Shown here: one piece after another, positions 19,350-30,273 of the stretch | Position numbering within the stretch: position 1 is the stretch's first letter | Layout of the letters: the number at the start of each line of letters is the position of its first letter | Assembly: GCF_013522825.1 (NCBI RefSeq) | Contig: NZ_JAAMQZ010000017.1 | Span: forward strand, 37,913-101,912 | Source: Stutzerimonas stutzeri | Lineage (GTDB): Bacteria; Pseudomonadota; Gammaproteobacteria; Pseudomonadales; Pseudomonadaceae | DNA length: 64,000 nucleotides | Reading direction: 5' to 3' | The notes under the pieces: model-generated | What the model was told of the DNA's origin: nothing | Database searches by the model: none | Seen by the model: the letters and a program-made list of their open reading frames with translations, nothing else | Position numbers and translations under genes: made by a program

Positions 19350-21811
19350 CCTCGTTGAACGTCTGGAACATCCACGGCGGCATCCATCCGCCGGAGCGCA
19401 AGGAGCTGTCCAACCGCACGCCGGTCCGGCAGATGCCGCTGCCCGCGCGGCTGATCGTGCCGCTTGCCCAGCACCTGGGCGCGCCCGCCGAACCCTGCGT
19501 CACCCTCGGCGAGCCGGTGCTCAAGGGCCAACTGATCGCCGAGGCCAGCGGCTTCGTCAGCGCGCCGCTGCATGCGCCCACCTCGGGCACCGTCAGTTTC
19601 ATCGGCCCACAGCCCTACCCGCACGTCTCGGGCATGACCGCGACGGCCATCGTCATCGACAGCGACGGTCGGGACCAGTGGATCGAACTGCAGCCACGCA
19701 CCGATTACCGCCAGCTGCCGCCTGCCGATCTGCTGGAAATCATCCGTCAGGCCGGTATCAACGGCCTCGGCGGCGCCGGCTTCCCCACTGCCGTGAAACT
19801 CACCGCGCCGCCCACGCAGGCGATTCACACGCTGATCATCAACGGCACCGAGTGCGAACCCTACATCACCGCCGATGACCTGCTGATGCGCGAGAAGGCC
19901 GCCGAACTGGTCGCCGGTATCGAGATCCTCGAACACCTGATCCAGCCGCAGCGGGTGCTGATCGGCATCGAGGACAACAAGCCCGAAGCCATCGAAGCCG
20001 TGCGCGCCGCGCTGGGCGACAGGCCCTATGCGCTCAAGGTCTTCCCCACCAAATACCCCTCCGGTGGCGAAAAGCAGCTGATCCAGATCCTCACCGGCGA
20101 GGAGGTCCCCAGCGGCGGCCTGCCCGCCGATATCGGCATGCTCTGCCAGAACGTCGGCACCTGCGTCGCCATTCATGATGCCGTGCTTCTGGGCAAGCCG
20201 CTGATCTCGCGCATCACCACCCTGACCGGTGAAGCCCTGGCCGAGCCGATGAACGTCGAGGCGCTGATCGGCACACCGGTGGCCGAGCTGCTGGCCTTCG
20301 CCGGGCTCGACAGCGGCAAGCTCAACCGCCTGATCATGGGCGGACCGATGATGGGCTTCACCCTGCCGTCGCTGGACGTGCCGCTGATCAAGACCACCAA
20401 CTGCCTGCTGGCCAGCACCCTCGCCGAGCTGCCGCCACCACCGCCGGCGTTGCCCTGCATCCGTTGCGGCGAGTGCGCCGAAGCCTGTCCGGCCAGCCTG
20501 CTGCCGCAGCAATTGCATTTCTTCGCCCTGGGCCAGGAACACGAGCAGCTCAAGGCCTACAACCTGTTCGACTGCATCGAATGCGGCGCCTGCGCCTACG
20601 TCTGCCCTTCGAGCATTCCGCTGGTGCAGTACTACCGCGCCGCCAAGGGCGAGATCCGCGCCCTGGAGCACAAGCAGCAGAAGGCCGAGCACTCCAGACA
20701 GCGCTTCGAACTGCGCCAGGAACGCCTGCGCCGCGCCGAAGAGCAGAAGGAAGCCGACCGCAAGGCCCGTGCCGAACGCGCCGCGCGCGCCAAGGAGGCA
20801 CAGGCGCAAGCCGGCCAGGATGACCCGGTCGCCCGCGTCCAGGCGCAAAAGGCCGGCCTGTCCGAGGAACAGAAGAAACTCAAGATCGAAGCCAGCATGG
20901 CCCAGGTCGCCCTGAAGAAAGCCGAGAAACAGCTCGCCGCCCATGCCACGCCCGAGCTGGAGGCACAGGTCGCCGAACTGCGTGTCGCTGCCAGCCAGGC
21001 GCAGCAAGCCCTGGACGAAGCCAACGCTGCCGCACCAGCCGAAGCCGCACCGGCCCCGGCCAGTGACGAGGCTGCGAAGAAGGCCAAAATCGAAGCCGCC
21101 ATGCTGCGTGCACAGGTCCGCAAGCTGGAAAAACTGGAGAGTCGAGACGAGCAGCAGCAGGCCGAACTGACCCACTTGCAGGCGCAATTGACCACAGCCG
21201 AGCAGGCACTGGCTGAGGCACAGCAAAACGCACCCATTGCTCCGAGCAAGCCGGCCAACGACGAAGCCGCCAAGCAAGCCAAGATCGAAGCCGCGATGCT
21301 CCGCGCCCAGCTACGCAAGCTGGAAAAGCTCGAAACCCGCGATGAGGAACAACAGACCGAGCTGACCCGCCTGCAAGCGCAACTTGCCGAAGCGGAACAG
21401 GCACTGGCCGGCGTACAGCAAAGCGCTCCCGTTGCCAAGAAACCGGTCGCCGACGAGGCCCTGAAGAAAGCCAAGATCGAACTGGCGATGAAACGCGCCG
21501 AACTGAAGAAAGCCGAAAAGGCCGGTGCCGACGAAGCCGAGCTCGGCAAACTGCGCGACGGTCTGGCCAGTGCCGAACAGGCCCTGCACGCGGCGGAAGA
21601 AAACTCCGCCAAGCCCGCACCAGAGCTGGTTCGTACCGACAAGCGTCCGATAGACGAGCAGGCCCGCGCCCTGAAGACCGAAGTCGCCTTCGCTCGCGCC
21701 GACCTGCGCAAGCTGGAACGCGCTACCGACAACGACACTACCGCGATCGAGGCCGCCCGTCAGCGCCTGAGCGAAGCCGAGCGCAAGCTGCAGGAACACA
21801 CCGACTCATAA
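19346..21811 (+). CDS. rnfC: Electron transport complex subunit RnfC with long repeat tail
   Basis: The NADH- and FMN-binding peripheral subunit of Rnf. Residues about 130-350 form the NADH-ubiquinone oxidoreductase 51-kDa-like region ([19 protein letters not shown]), followed by two [4Fe-4S] motifs [12 protein letters not shown] (near 371) and [12 protein letters not shown] (near 410). The C-terminal half, about residues 430-821, is an Ala/Glu/Lys/Gln-rich coiled coil. It contains three degenerate repeats of about 65 residues from residue 574, each opening DEA(A/L)K(K/Q)AKIE. At 821 aa it is longer than the E. coli subunit because of this tail. Confidence 0.95.
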   Translation: MTSLNVWNIHGGIHPPERKELSNRTPVRQMPLPARLIVPLAQHLGAPAEPCVTLGEPVLKGQLIAEASGFVSAPLHAPTSGTVSFIGPQPYPHVSGMTATAIVIDSDGRDQWIELQPRTDYRQLPPADLLEIIRQAGINGLGGAGFPTAVKLTAPPTQAIHTLIINGTECEPYITADDLLMREKAAELVAGIEILEHLIQPQRVLIGIEDNKPEAIEAVRAALGDRPYALKVFPTKYPSGGEKQLIQILTGEEVPSGGLPADIGMLCQNVGTCVAIHDAVLLGKPLISRITTLTGEALAEPMNVEALIGTPVAELLAFAGLDSGKLNRLIMGGPMMGFTLPSLDVPLIKTTNCLLASTLAELPPPPPALPCIRCGECAEACPASLLPQQLHFFALGQEHEQLKAYNLFDCIECGACAYVCPSSIPLVQYYRAAKGEIRALEHKQQKAEHSRQRFELRQERLRRAEEQKEADRKARAERAARAKEAQAQAGQDDPVARVQAQKAGLSEEQKKLKIEASMAQVALKKAEKQLAAHATPELEAQVAELRVAASQAQQALDEANAAAPAEAAPAPASDEAAKKAKIEAAMLRAQVRKLEKLESRDEQQQAELTHLQAQLTTAEQALAEAQQNAPIAPSKPANDEAAKQAKIEAAMLRAQLRKLEKLETRDEEQQTELTRLQAQLAEAEQALAGVQQSAPVAKKPVADEALKKAKIELAMKRAELKKAEKAGADEAELGKLRDGLASAEQALHAAEENSAKPAPELVRTDKRPIDEQARALKTEVAFARADLRKLERATDNDTTAIEAARQRLSEAERKLQEHTDS
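21064..21640 (+). repeat. Three degenerate ~195-bp tandem repeats inside rnfC
   Basis: Repeat starts lie near 21065, 21259 and 21452. The first two are closely related at DNA level (both encode [11 protein letters not shown]...RKLEKLE); the third is more diverged. They encode heptad-like helical units. Confidence 0.75.
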
Positions 21812-21894
21812 ATAGCGGCGCCACAGGCGCAACTATCCGGGCGCGACAATCCCCGTGAAGACCGCGCCCCGCACCACATTCGACCGGAGAGCCA

Positions 21895-22923
21895 ATGGCC
21901 CTGCCACGCATCACCTCACCGCACAGCACCGGCAGCAACCGCACCCAGCGGATCATGCTGCTGGTGCTGGCTGCAACCTTGCCAGGCGTCGTCGCCCTCA
22001 CCTGGCTTTACGGCGCCGGCACGCTGATCAACCTGTGCTGGGCCAGCGCCGTCGCACTGGGCTTCGAAGCCCTGATGCTCAAGGTGCGGCAGCGCCCGGT
22101 GCAGTTCTTCCTGCGTGACGGCAGTGCGCTGGTCACCGCCGTGCTGTTGGCGCTGGCCCTGCCGCCCTATTCACCCTGGTGGCTGACGCTGATCGCTACC
22201 GGCAGCGCCATCGTCTTCGGCAAGCAGCTCTACGGCGGGCTGGGCCAGAACCCCTTCAACCCGGCGATGATTGGTTACGTCGTGGTACTGATCTCCTTCC
22301 CGGTGGAGATGACTTCATGGCCGGTGCCTCACGGCGTTGGCCTGAGCGCCGGTCTGCAGCATATCCTCGGCATCGCCTCGCTGCCCGATGGCTGGAGCCA
22401 GGCCACCGCACTGGACGCGATGAAACTGAACAAGAGTCTGACCGTGGACGAGCTCTGGGCCAATCCGGCATTCGGGCACTTCGGCGGCATCGGCTCGGAG
22501 GTGGCCAACCTGGCATTCCTCGCTGGCGGTCTGTTTCTGCTGCACAAACGGCTGTTCAGTTGGCATGCGCCGGTGGGCATGCTCGCGGCACTGGCGCTGA
22601 TGAGCCTGGTGTTCTGGAACGGCTCGGGCTCCGATAGCAACGGCTCACCGCTGTTCCACCTGCTCAGCGGCGCCACCATGCTCGGCGCCTTCTTTATCGT
22701 GACCGATCCGGTCAGCAGCGCCACCAGTACCCTTGGGCGGCTGATCTTCGGCGCCGGCGTCGGTATCCTCGTCTACGTCATTCGCGCCTGGGGCGGCTAC
22801 CCCGACGGCGTGGCATTCGCCGTGCTGCTGATGAACCTGGCAGCACCGACCATCGACTACTACACCCGTCCGCGCACCTACGGCCACCGCAAGGCCGAGC
22901 GTGGCTTCAAGCTGGGCGAATGA
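21895..22923 (+). CDS. rnfD: Electron transport complex subunit RnfD
   Basis: Membrane subunit with covalent FMN, 342 residues and about nine membrane helices. The FMN attachment motif SGATM lies near residue 260. GGAGAG precedes the ATG. It follows rnfC after 83 bases and has one base between its stop and the rnfG start. Confidence 0.94.
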   Translation: MALPRITSPHSTGSNRTQRIMLLVLAATLPGVVALTWLYGAGTLINLCWASAVALGFEALMLKVRQRPVQFFLRDGSALVTAVLLALALPPYSPWWLTLIATGSAIVFGKQLYGGLGQNPFNPAMIGYVVVLISFPVEMTSWPVPHGVGLSAGLQHILGIASLPDGWSQATALDAMKLNKSLTVDELWANPAFGHFGGIGSEVANLAFLAGGLFLLHKRLFSWHAPVGMLAALALMSLVFWNGSGSDSNGSPLFHLLSGATMLGAFFIVTDPVSSATSTLGRLIFGAGVGILVYVIRAWGGYPDGVAFAVLLMNLAAPTIDYYTRPRTYGHRKAERGFKLGE

Positions 22924-22924
22924 C

Positions 22925-23698
22925 ATGATCCTTCCCGAACTCAGCCGCTCGATGTTCAGAAACGCCCTGGTGCTGGGGTTGTTCGCAGTGGTCACCGTGG
23001 GCGCGGTGACGCTGCTGCAGCAGCTCACCACCGAACGCATTCAGGCCGCCGAGCGTGCGGCGCAACTGCGCGCCCTGAACGAAATCCTGCCCCATGGCAG
23101 CTACGACAACCATCTGCTCGACAGCAGCGTCGACGTGCACCATCCGCTGCTCGGCACCCGACAGCCCGTTCCCGCCTATATCGCCCGCAGCAACGGCAAG
23201 CCCAGCGCGGTGATCCTCCAGGCCATTGCGCCGGATGGCTACAGTGGCGCGATCCATCTGCTGGTTGGCGTGCTCGCCGATGGCCGCATCGCCGGTGTGC
23301 GTGTGGTCCGCCACCGCGAAACCCCCGGCCTGGGCGACAAGATCGAGCTGGCCAAGGACCGCTGGATCCTGGGTTTCGATGACAGGTCCCTGGACAACCC
23401 ACAAACCAGCGGCTGGGCCGTGAAGAAGGATCGCGGCGACTTCGACCAGTTCGCCGGCGCGACCATCACCCCTCGCGCCGTAGTCGGCGCCGTGCACCGC
23501 GCCCTGCAGTATTTCGATGCGCACAAGGACGAACTGCTCGGCGCCAGCACCCACCCGGTTGCCCCCGAGCAGGCGTTACCGGAGCTGGACGAGCCCGACA
23601 CAGCCACCCGCCATTCCCGCGCCGGCAGCGCTGCAACCCGTGACGACATGCAGATCACTGATCCGCAATCCGAGCAGCAGACAGGTGACACGCCATGA
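22925..23698 (+). CDS. rnfG: Electron transport complex subunit RnfG
   Basis: Periplasmic FMN-binding subunit with one N-terminal membrane anchor (about residues 14-34). The FMN-binding motif GATIT lies near residue 180 ([12 protein letters not shown]). 257 residues from [11 protein letters not shown]; the TGACATG junction puts its start one base after the rnfD stop, and the in-frame start at 22901 is inside rnfD. A Pro/Thr/Ala-rich tail extends past the FMN domain. Confidence 0.94.
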   Translation: MILPELSRSMFRNALVLGLFAVVTVGAVTLLQQLTTERIQAAERAAQLRALNEILPHGSYDNHLLDSSVDVHHPLLGTRQPVPAYIARSNGKPSAVILQAIAPDGYSGAIHLLVGVLADGRIAGVRVVRHRETPGLGDKIELAKDRWILGFDDRSLDNPQTSGWAVKKDRGDFDQFAGATITPRAVVGAVHRALQYFDAHKDELLGASTHPVAPEQALPELDEPDTATRHSRAGSAATRDDMQITDPQSEQQTGDTP

Positions 23699-24408
23699 GC
23701 ACACCCAGCTATCGCGAACTGAGCCTCAACGGCCTCTGGAAGAACAATCCGGCGCTGGTACAGCTGCTGGGCCTCTGCCCGCTGCTCGGGGTCAGCAACT
23801 CCGCGGTCAACGCCCTCGGCCTTGGCCTGGCCACGGCGCTGGTACTGGTCTGCTCGAACCTCAGCGTTTCGCTGGTGCGCGGCGTGGTCAACACTGCCGT
23901 GCGCCTGCCGGCCTTCGTGATGATCATCGCGGCGCTGACCACCTGCATCGAGCTGCTGATGCAGGCCTACACCTACGAGCTCTACCAGATCCTCGGCATC
24001 TTCATTCCACTGATCACCACCAACTGCGTGATCCTCGGTCGTGCCGACGGCTTCGCCGCCAAGCACAATCCGCTGATCGCCAGCTTCGACGGCCTGGTCA
24101 TGGGGCTGGGCTTCGCGCTGGTGCTGCTGGTGCTCGGCGGTCTGCGCGAGCTGTTCGGTACCGGCGCGTTGTTCGCCAACATGCAGCTGCTGTTCGGCCC
24201 CATCGCCGCCGACTGGCAGATCACCGTCTTCAGCGACTACAAGGGCTTCCTGCTGGCAATCCTGCCGCCCGGCGCCTTTATCGTCCTCGGCCTGCTGATC
24301 GCGCTGAAGAACCGCATCGACCTGCAATTGGCCGAGCGCGCCAGGGCGCAGCAGCCCGAAGCTGCGGTACAAAGCCGCCGGGTTCGGGTGACCGGGGTGA
24401 TCGAATGA
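23695..24408 (+). CDS. rnfE: Electron transport complex subunit RnfE
   Basis: Inner membrane subunit, 237 residues with six helices, paralogous to RnfA ([16 protein letters not shown] against [16 protein letters not shown]). Overlaps rnfG by ATGA. A heptamer-type repeat lies between it and nth, so nth may be partly uncoupled. Confidence 0.95.
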   Translation: MSTPSYRELSLNGLWKNNPALVQLLGLCPLLGVSNSAVNALGLGLATALVLVCSNLSVSLVRGVVNTAVRLPAFVMIIAALTTCIELLMQAYTYELYQILGIFIPLITTNCVILGRADGFAAKHNPLIASFDGLVMGLGFALVLLVLGGLRELFGTGALFANMQLLFGPIAADWQITVFSDYKGFLLAILPPGAFIVLGLLIALKNRIDLQLAERARAQQPEAAVQSRRVRVTGVIE

Positions 24409-24410
24409 AG

Positions 24411-24508
24411 TGGAAAGCTGCAAGCTTCAAGCGGCAAGTAGAAGCGGCAGCGACCCTGACATCGTTATCGGCCCCGGCTTGACGCTTGTGGCTTGAAGCT
24501 TGGAGCTG
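24411..24508. repeat. Degenerate heptamer repeat (GCTTGAA type)
   Basis: Short imperfect units (CAAGCTT, CAAGCGG, GCTTGAC, GCTTGTG, GCTTGAA) form inverted arms around a 35-base centre between rnfE and nth. Related in structure, not identical, to the GGCTGGA copies elsewhere in this window. Confidence 0.6.
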
Positions 24509-24513
24509 TTTGC

Positions 24514-25152
24514 ATGAACGCAGAAAAACGCCGGGAAATCTTTCGCCGCTTCCACGAAGACAACCCCGAGCCCAAGACCGAGCTGGCCTACAGCACGCCG
24601 TTCGAGCTGCTGATCGCGGTGATCCTTTCCGCGCAGGCCACCGATGTCGGTGTCAACAAGGCCACCGCCAAGCTCTATCCGGTCGCCAACACGCCGGAGG
24701 CGATCTACGCGCTGGGTGTCGAGGGACTGTCGGAGTACATCAAGACCATCGGCCTGTACCGGGGCAAGGCGAAGAACGTCATCGAGACCTGTCGCATCCT
24801 TGTCGAGAAGCATGGCAGCCAGGTGCCGGACAACCGCGAAGACCTCGAAGCCCTGCCCGGCGTCGGTCGCAAGACGGCCAACGTGGTGCTCAACACCGCG
24901 TTCCGCCAGTTCACCATGGCCGTCGACACCCATATCTTCCGCGTCGCCAACCGCACCAACATCGCCCCCGGCAAGAACGTGCTGGAAGTCGAACGCAAGC
25001 TGATCAGGTTCGTGCCCAAGGACTATCTGCTGGATGCCCATCACTGGCTGATCCTGCATGGACGCTACGTCTGCAAGGCACGCAAACCCCAATGTGGCAG
25101 TTGCCGTATCGAAGACCTGTGCGAATACAAGCACAAGACCTCCGACGATTGA
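24514..25152 (+). CDS. nth: Endonuclease III
   Basis: A DNA glycosylase/AP lyase for oxidised pyrimidines. 212 residues from MNAEKRREIFRRF. The helix-hairpin-helix with the catalytic Lys is LPGVGRKTANVV (near residue 115), with the catalytic Asp in VDTHIFRVANR. The C-terminal [4Fe-4S] cluster has the spacing C-X6-C-X2-C-X5-C (CKARKPQCGSCRIEDLC). Its place after rnfE is the conserved gammaproteobacterial order. Confidence 0.96.
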   Translation: MNAEKRREIFRRFHEDNPEPKTELAYSTPFELLIAVILSAQATDVGVNKATAKLYPVANTPEAIYALGVEGLSEYIKTIGLYRGKAKNVIETCRILVEKHGSQVPDNREDLEALPGVGRKTANVVLNTAFRQFTMAVDTHIFRVANRTNIAPGKNVLEVERKLIRFVPKDYLLDAHHWLILHGRYVCKARKPQCGSCRIEDLCEYKHKTSDD

Positions 25153-25194
25153 GCGCTTGGAGGTAAAAGCTATCGGGCGATTGAAAAAATCTTT

Positions 25195-25223
25195 TTTACG
25201 GCCTTGTTTTTTGTCGCTATAAG
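25195..25223 (+). promoter_or_regulatory. Candidate sigma-70 promoter for the small acidic gene
   Basis: TTTACG, 17 bases, TATAAG, about 39 bases upstream of the GTG start. The -35 is weak (3 of 6), so this is tentative. Confidence 0.35.
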
Positions 25224-25261
25224 GTGCGCCATCAGCGCGCCTTAGCCGTGGAGTAAGACAA

Positions 25262-25441
25262 GTGTCCGAGAAAGAAGAAATCGAGATTGAAGACGACTTC
25301 GTCGGTGAGGACGAAGACGATACCGCAGAAGCCCCGGTCGAAGTGGCCAAGACCAACCTGACCAAGCGCCGCATCATCGACAACCTGCTCGAAGAGCGTC
25401 GACTGCGCAAGCAGCTCAACGAGTTCGACTTCGATCTTTAA
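25262..25441 (+). CDS. Small acidic protein, PA3496 family
   Basis: A 59-residue protein from GTG at 25262. The N-terminal half is very acidic (EKEEIEIEDDFVGEDEDD) and the C-terminal half is a basic amphipathic stretch (TKRRIIDNLLEERRLRKQL) ending FDFDL. A homologue lies after nth in P. aeruginosa. Function unknown. A well-formed terminator follows the stop, which supports it being a real expressed gene. Confidence 0.82.
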   Translation: MSEKEEIEIEDDFVGEDEDDTAEAPVEVAKTNLTKRRIIDNLLEERRLRKQLNEFDFDL

Positions 25442-25445
25442 GCAG

Positions 25446-25469
25446 AAAGCCCCGAATCCGGGGCTTTTT
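25446..25469 (+). terminator. Rho-independent terminator
   Basis: AGCCCCG-AATC-CGGGGCT followed by five T bases in all; begins five bases after the stop of the small acidic gene. Confidence 0.9.
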
Positions 25470-25492
25470 CATTCTGCCAGGTCATTCAGGAA

Positions 25493-25885
25493 TCAGTCCC
25501 CGCGGTTTGGCGACAACAGCTCCACCTTGTAGCCATCCGGGTCCTCGACGAAAGCCAGGATGCTGCTGCCATGCAGCATCGGCCCCGGCTCGCGGGTGAT
25601 CTTGCCACCACGGCTGCGAATGTCCTCGCACGCCTTGTAGACGTCTTCCACTTCCAGGGCGATATGCCCGTAGCCGGTGCCCAGCTCATAGCTTTCGACG
25701 CCCCAGTTGTGGGTCAGCTCCAGCACGCTGTTGTGAGCCTCGTCTCCGTAACCGACGAATGCCAGGGTGAACTTGCCGTCGGGGTAATCCTTGCGGCGCA
25801 GCAGGGTCATGCCCAGCACTTCGGTGTAGAAGGCGATGGATCTGTCCATATCGCCGACGCGGAGCATGGTGTGGAGTAGTCTCAT
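25493..25885 (-). CDS. gloA: Lactoylglutathione lyase (glyoxalase I)
   Basis: Converts the hemithioacetal of methylglyoxal and glutathione to S-lactoylglutathione. 130 residues from [20 protein letters not shown]; metal ligands correspond to His5, Glu near 56 (VLELTHN), His near 74 (YGHIALEV) and Glu near 122 (DGYKVELL), the nickel-type short glyoxalase I pattern. Upstream codons to 25903 are optional. It is followed on the minus strand by the end of the PA3496-like gene on the other strand. Confidence 0.94.
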   Translation of the reverse strand: MRLLHTMLRVGDMDRSIAFYTEVLGMTLLRRKDYPDGKFTLAFVGYGDEAHNSVLELTHNWGVESYELGTGYGHIALEVEDVYKACEDIRSRGGKITREPGPMLHGSSILAFVEDPDGYKVELLSPNRGD

Positions 25886-25928
25886 CGGGTTTCTCCTCGT
25901 CAAAGAACCTGTTCACGATCAAAACACA

Positions 25929-25951
25929 GACCCCGGCTTGTGGCCGGGGTC
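25929..25951 (-). terminator. Terminator hairpin after argG
   Basis: GACCCCGGC pairs with GCCGGGGTC over 9 bp. Read on the minus strand it is followed by a T-rich stretch, fitting the end of the argG transcript. Confidence 0.65.
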
Positions 25952-25963
25952 GCGGTGTTTATA

Positions 25964-26038
25964 TAGGAGCGGGCTTGCTCGCGATCATTCACAAGTGAAG
26001 CTTCGCAAGCAAGAACTAGGCGTCCCCCTCGCTCCTAC
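25964..26038. repeat. REP doublet (TAGGAGCGGGCTTGCTCGCGA type)
   Basis: Left end ATAGGAGCGGGCTTGCTCGCG and right end CTCGCTCCTAC are inverted, with CTTCGCAAGCAAG inside. This is the common pseudomonad REP form. It lies between argG and gloA. Confidence 0.7.
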
Positions 26039-26045
26039 AACGACA

Positions 26046-27263
<1,218 letters not shown>

Positions 27264-27359
27264 TGCCATCCACTCCCGGGATTGAAGGAAAACGACAATT
27301 CTACTGGTCGCGACGTTGGTTTTACAGGGGCACAGCCCCTGGCATGGCCCGATTGCCGG

Positions 27360-28265
27360 TCAGGACGACGGACTGACAGCTTCGGCAGCGGCTGTGGTAG
27401 TGGCCGGCTCGCGATACAGGCTCAGGCTCACCCGGCGATTCTTGGCGCGGCTGGCCGCGTTCCGGTTGGGCACCAGCGGGTATTGCTCACCATGGAAGCG
27501 CAACGTGATCTGCTCCTTCGGCACGCCGTTGGCCAGCAGATATTCCTCCACAGCCAGGGCGCGACGCCGGGAAAGGTCGCGGTTGCTGAGCCGGTTGCCG
27601 CTGTTGTCGGAATGGCCATCGAGCTGGATACGATTGACCGTGGGATCGGCCCGCAGGTATTGCAGGATGATATCGAGCTTGGCCTGGCCCAGCGCATCGA
27701 GTGTCACGTCACTGCTGGGGAAGCCGATCTGCGACTTGCGAATCTGATCGAAATTCACCGGCAGCAGCTTCGCCGTGCAGCCACGGAAATCCTCATAGGC
27801 CTTGCCGAAACGCGCCGGCAGCAGGCGCACTTCCAGCGCCTCACCGCCGTGCAGAGTGCGATGACGCACCACCGGACTGCGACCGTCGAGCAGACCACTG
27901 AGCAGGCGTCCAGCCTGCAGGTGCGAGCTATTGAACGGAATATCGCCCTCACCCACGGAAACCACACCCAGGTTGATATCACTGCGGCTCGGCTGCCAGG
28001 GCGCAGCGGCTGCCAGCAGTGTCGCCGAGCCGGCGCCCAGCCAGCGCTCCGGCGAATGCAGGCGGAAGATCGCCTCCTCACCGGCACGCCGCACGAACTC
28101 GCCACGACCAAAGCCGGCAATCGGCTGCGCCAGTCTGCACTCGAACTGATCCCCCTCGACCTGCCACTGCACCCTCTCCAGACGCGTCTGGAAAGTCAGG
28201 GCATTGGCCGGCGAGGCCAGAAGGCAAGCCAGGATAAGAGGGCGCAGGCGCACACGAGGCTCCAC
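27360..28265 (-). CDS. motY: MotY-like OmpA-family flagellar stator protein
   Basis: A 301-residue exported protein with a signal peptide (about residues 1-22). Residues about 180-290 form the OmpA-like peptidoglycan-binding domain ([19 protein letters not shown]...NRRVSL). The N-terminal domain and the position between argG and pyrC match P. aeruginosa MotY, which forms the T-ring and anchors the stator. No flagellar genes lie nearby, as is normal for motY. Confidence 0.88.
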   Translation of the reverse strand: MEPRVRLRPLILACLLASPANALTFQTRLERVQWQVEGDQFECRLAQPIAGFGRGEFVRRAGEEAIFRLHSPERWLGAGSATLLAAAAPWQPSRSDINLGVVSVGEGDIPFNSSHLQAGRLLSGLLDGRSPVVRHRTLHGGEALEVRLLPARFGKAYEDFRGCTAKLLPVNFDQIRKSQIGFPSSDVTLDALGQAKLDIILQYLRADPTVNRIQLDGHSDNSGNRLSNRDLSRRRALAVEEYLLANGVPKEQITLRFHGEQYPLVPNRNAASRAKNRRVSLSLYREPATTTAAAEAVSPSS

Positions 28266-28448
28266 GGGGAAGGAACATTCAACCTGTGTATCGGTGCGCC
28301 CTGCAAAAACTTGAACGCGCAGATCTTCATTCCAGCGGCGCTGCCGTCACGCAACGGGGTCCTTTCAGCTCGCCGCATCCCGCCTGCGGCGATTTTTCCT
28401 CGCATTTCCGGTAGCATTCGCGCACGTTTGATCCGCTTGGAAACCCGC

Positions 28449-29492
28449 ATGTCCGATCGCATTACTCTCCTTCGTCCCGACGACTGGCATATCCATCTGC
28501 GCGATGGCGCGGCGTTGGCACACACCGTGGCGGACGCCGCACGCCAATTCGCCCGCGCCATCGTCATGCCGAACCTGGTGCCGCCGGTGCGCAATGCCGC
28601 CGAAGCGCACGACTATCGCCAGCGGATCATTGCCGCCCGTCCCAAGGGCAACGCCTTCGAGCCGCTGATGGTGCTCTATCTCACCGACGGCACGCAGCCC
28701 GACGAGATTCGCGCGGCCAAGAACAGCGGCCATGTTTACGCGGCCAAGCTCTATCCAGCGGGCGCCACCACCAACTCGGCCTCCGGCGTGACCCGCATCG
28801 AGAATATTTTCCCGGTACTGGAAACCATGGCCGAGGTCGGCCTGCCGCTGCTGGTGCATGGCGAAGTGACACGCTCGGAAATCGATATCTTCGACCGCGA
28901 GAAATACTTCATCGAGGAGCAGATGAGCCGGATCACCGAACGCTTTCCGACGCTGAAAGTGGTATTCGAGCACATCACCACCCGTGACGCGGTGCAGTTC
29001 GTCGAAGCTTCGGCCAGCAATGTCGGCGCGACCATCACCGCGCACCACCTGCTCTACAACCGCAACCACATGCTGGTGGGCGGGATTCGTCCGCACTTTT
29101 TCTGCCTGCCGATCCTCAAGCGCAACGTTCACCAGGAAGCGCTGCTCGACGCCGCCACCGGCGGCAGCCCGAAATTCTTCCTCGGCACCGATTCGGCGCC
29201 CCATGCCCAGCACGCCAAGGAAAACGCCTGCGGCTGTGCAGGCTGCTACACCGCCTTCGCGGCGATCGAGCTCTATGCCGAGGCGTTCGAACAGCGCAAT
29301 GCGCTGGACCGCCTGGAAGCCTTTGCCAGCCATTTCGGCGCCGACTTCTATGGTCTGCCGCGCAATACCGAGCAGATCACACTGGTTCGCGAGCCCTGGA
29401 GCGTGCCGGGCAACCTGCCCTTTGGCGAGCACAACCTGGTGCCCCTGCGCGCCGGCGAAACCCTGCAATGGCGACTGGAGGCAAACGCATGA
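28449..29492 (+). CDS. pyrC: Dihydroorotase
   Basis: Closes carbamoyl aspartate to dihydroorotate in pyrimidine synthesis. 347 residues from [21 protein letters not shown]; zinc ligands His-x-His are in DDWHIHLRD, the carboxylated Lys in [14 protein letters not shown] (near residue 100), and later His ligands in VHGEV and EHITT. Asp of the active site is in GTDSAPH. The frame stays open far upstream through the antisense of motY and argG, but the ATG at 28449 is the only sensible start. Overlaps rnt by four bases. Confidence 0.96.
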   Translation: MSDRITLLRPDDWHIHLRDGAALAHTVADAARQFARAIVMPNLVPPVRNAAEAHDYRQRIIAARPKGNAFEPLMVLYLTDGTQPDEIRAAKNSGHVYAAKLYPAGATTNSASGVTRIENIFPVLETMAEVGLPLLVHGEVTRSEIDIFDREKYFIEEQMSRITERFPTLKVVFEHITTRDAVQFVEASASNVGATITAHHLLYNRNHMLVGGIRPHFFCLPILKRNVHQEALLDAATGGSPKFFLGTDSAPHAQHAKENACGCAGCYTAFAAIELYAEAFEQRNALDRLEAFASHFGADFYGLPRNTEQITLVREPWSVPGNLPFGEHNLVPLRAGETLQWRLEANA

Positions 29493-30163
29493 GCGAGGAC
29501 TCGTTCGACGACGAACAGGACAACAACCTCTCCGGCAAGTCTCGCTCACCCATGGCGCAGCGCTTTCGGGGCTTCCTGCCGGTGGTGGTCGACGTCGAGT
29601 GCGGCGGCTTCAACTGCGCCACCGACGCCCTGCTGGAAATCGCCGCGGTGACCATCGGCATGGATGAACAGGGTCTGCTCTATCCACAGGACACCCTGTT
29701 CTACCGTGTCGAGCCCTTCGCCGGCGCCAATATCGAAGCCGCCGCGCTGGAGTTCACCGGCATCAAGCTGGATCATCCCCTGCGCATGGCCGTGCCCGAA
29801 GCACAGGCAATGGGCGATATCACCCGCGGCGTACGCAAGGCGGTCAAGTCCGCCGGCTGCAAGCGCGCCATTCTGGTCGGGCACAACAGCAGCTTCGACC
29901 TGGGCTTTCTCAACGCGGCGATTGCCCGTTGCGACATCAAGCGCAACCCCTTCCACCCCTTCTCCAGCTTCGACACCGCCACCCTCGCCGGCCTCGCCTA
30001 CGGCCAGACCGTACTGGCCAAGGCCTGTCAGGCGGCGGGCATCGACTTCGACGGGCGCGAAGCGCACTCGGCCCGCTACGACACCGAGAAGACCGCCGAG
30101 CTGTTCTGCGGCATCGTCAACCGCTGGAAGGAAATGGGCGGCTGGGAAGAGTTTGACGACTAA
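29489..30163 (+). CDS. rnt: Ribonuclease T
   Basis: A 3'-5' exonuclease that matures tRNA and other stable RNA ends. 224 residues from [10 protein letters not shown]. DEDDh motifs: DVECGGF (Exo I), [10 protein letters not shown] (Exo II), [11 protein letters not shown] (Exo III). The start is coupled to pyrC (ATGA). A perfect 29-bp inverted repeat follows the stop. Confidence 0.95.
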   Translation: MSEDSFDDEQDNNLSGKSRSPMAQRFRGFLPVVVDVECGGFNCATDALLEIAAVTIGMDEQGLLYPQDTLFYRVEPFAGANIEAAALEFTGIKLDHPLRMAVPEAQAMGDITRGVRKAVKSAGCKRAILVGHNSSFDLGFLNAAIARCDIKRNPFHPFSSFDTATLAGLAYGQTVLAKACQAAGIDFDGREAHSARYDTEKTAELFCGIVNRWKEMGGWEEFDD

Positions 30164-30180
30164 CAGCGGTGAGGCCGACA

Positions 30181-30257
30181 AAGCGCTGGAGGCTTGAGGC
30201 TGGACGAAAAAGCGACTCGCAGTGGTCCTTTCGTCCAGCCTCAAGCCTCCAGCGCTT
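30181..30257. repeat. Perfect 29-bp inverted heptamer repeat
   Basis: The left arm 30181-30209 begins AAGCGCTGGAGGCTTGAGGC and ends GACGAAA; the right arm 30229-30257 is its exact reverse complement; the loop is 19 bases. It separates the convergent rnt and thrC genes and may also stop transcription in both directions. Confidence 0.85.
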
Positions 30258-30273
30258 TTGTCGTCTTTTGCCT

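Noticed and set aside
19094..21277. A 727-codon minus-strand frame opposite rnfB/rnfC
   Set aside because: Composition is that expected of an antisense shadow (Leu/Gly/Gln-rich, no domain), while rnfBC is clearly coding.
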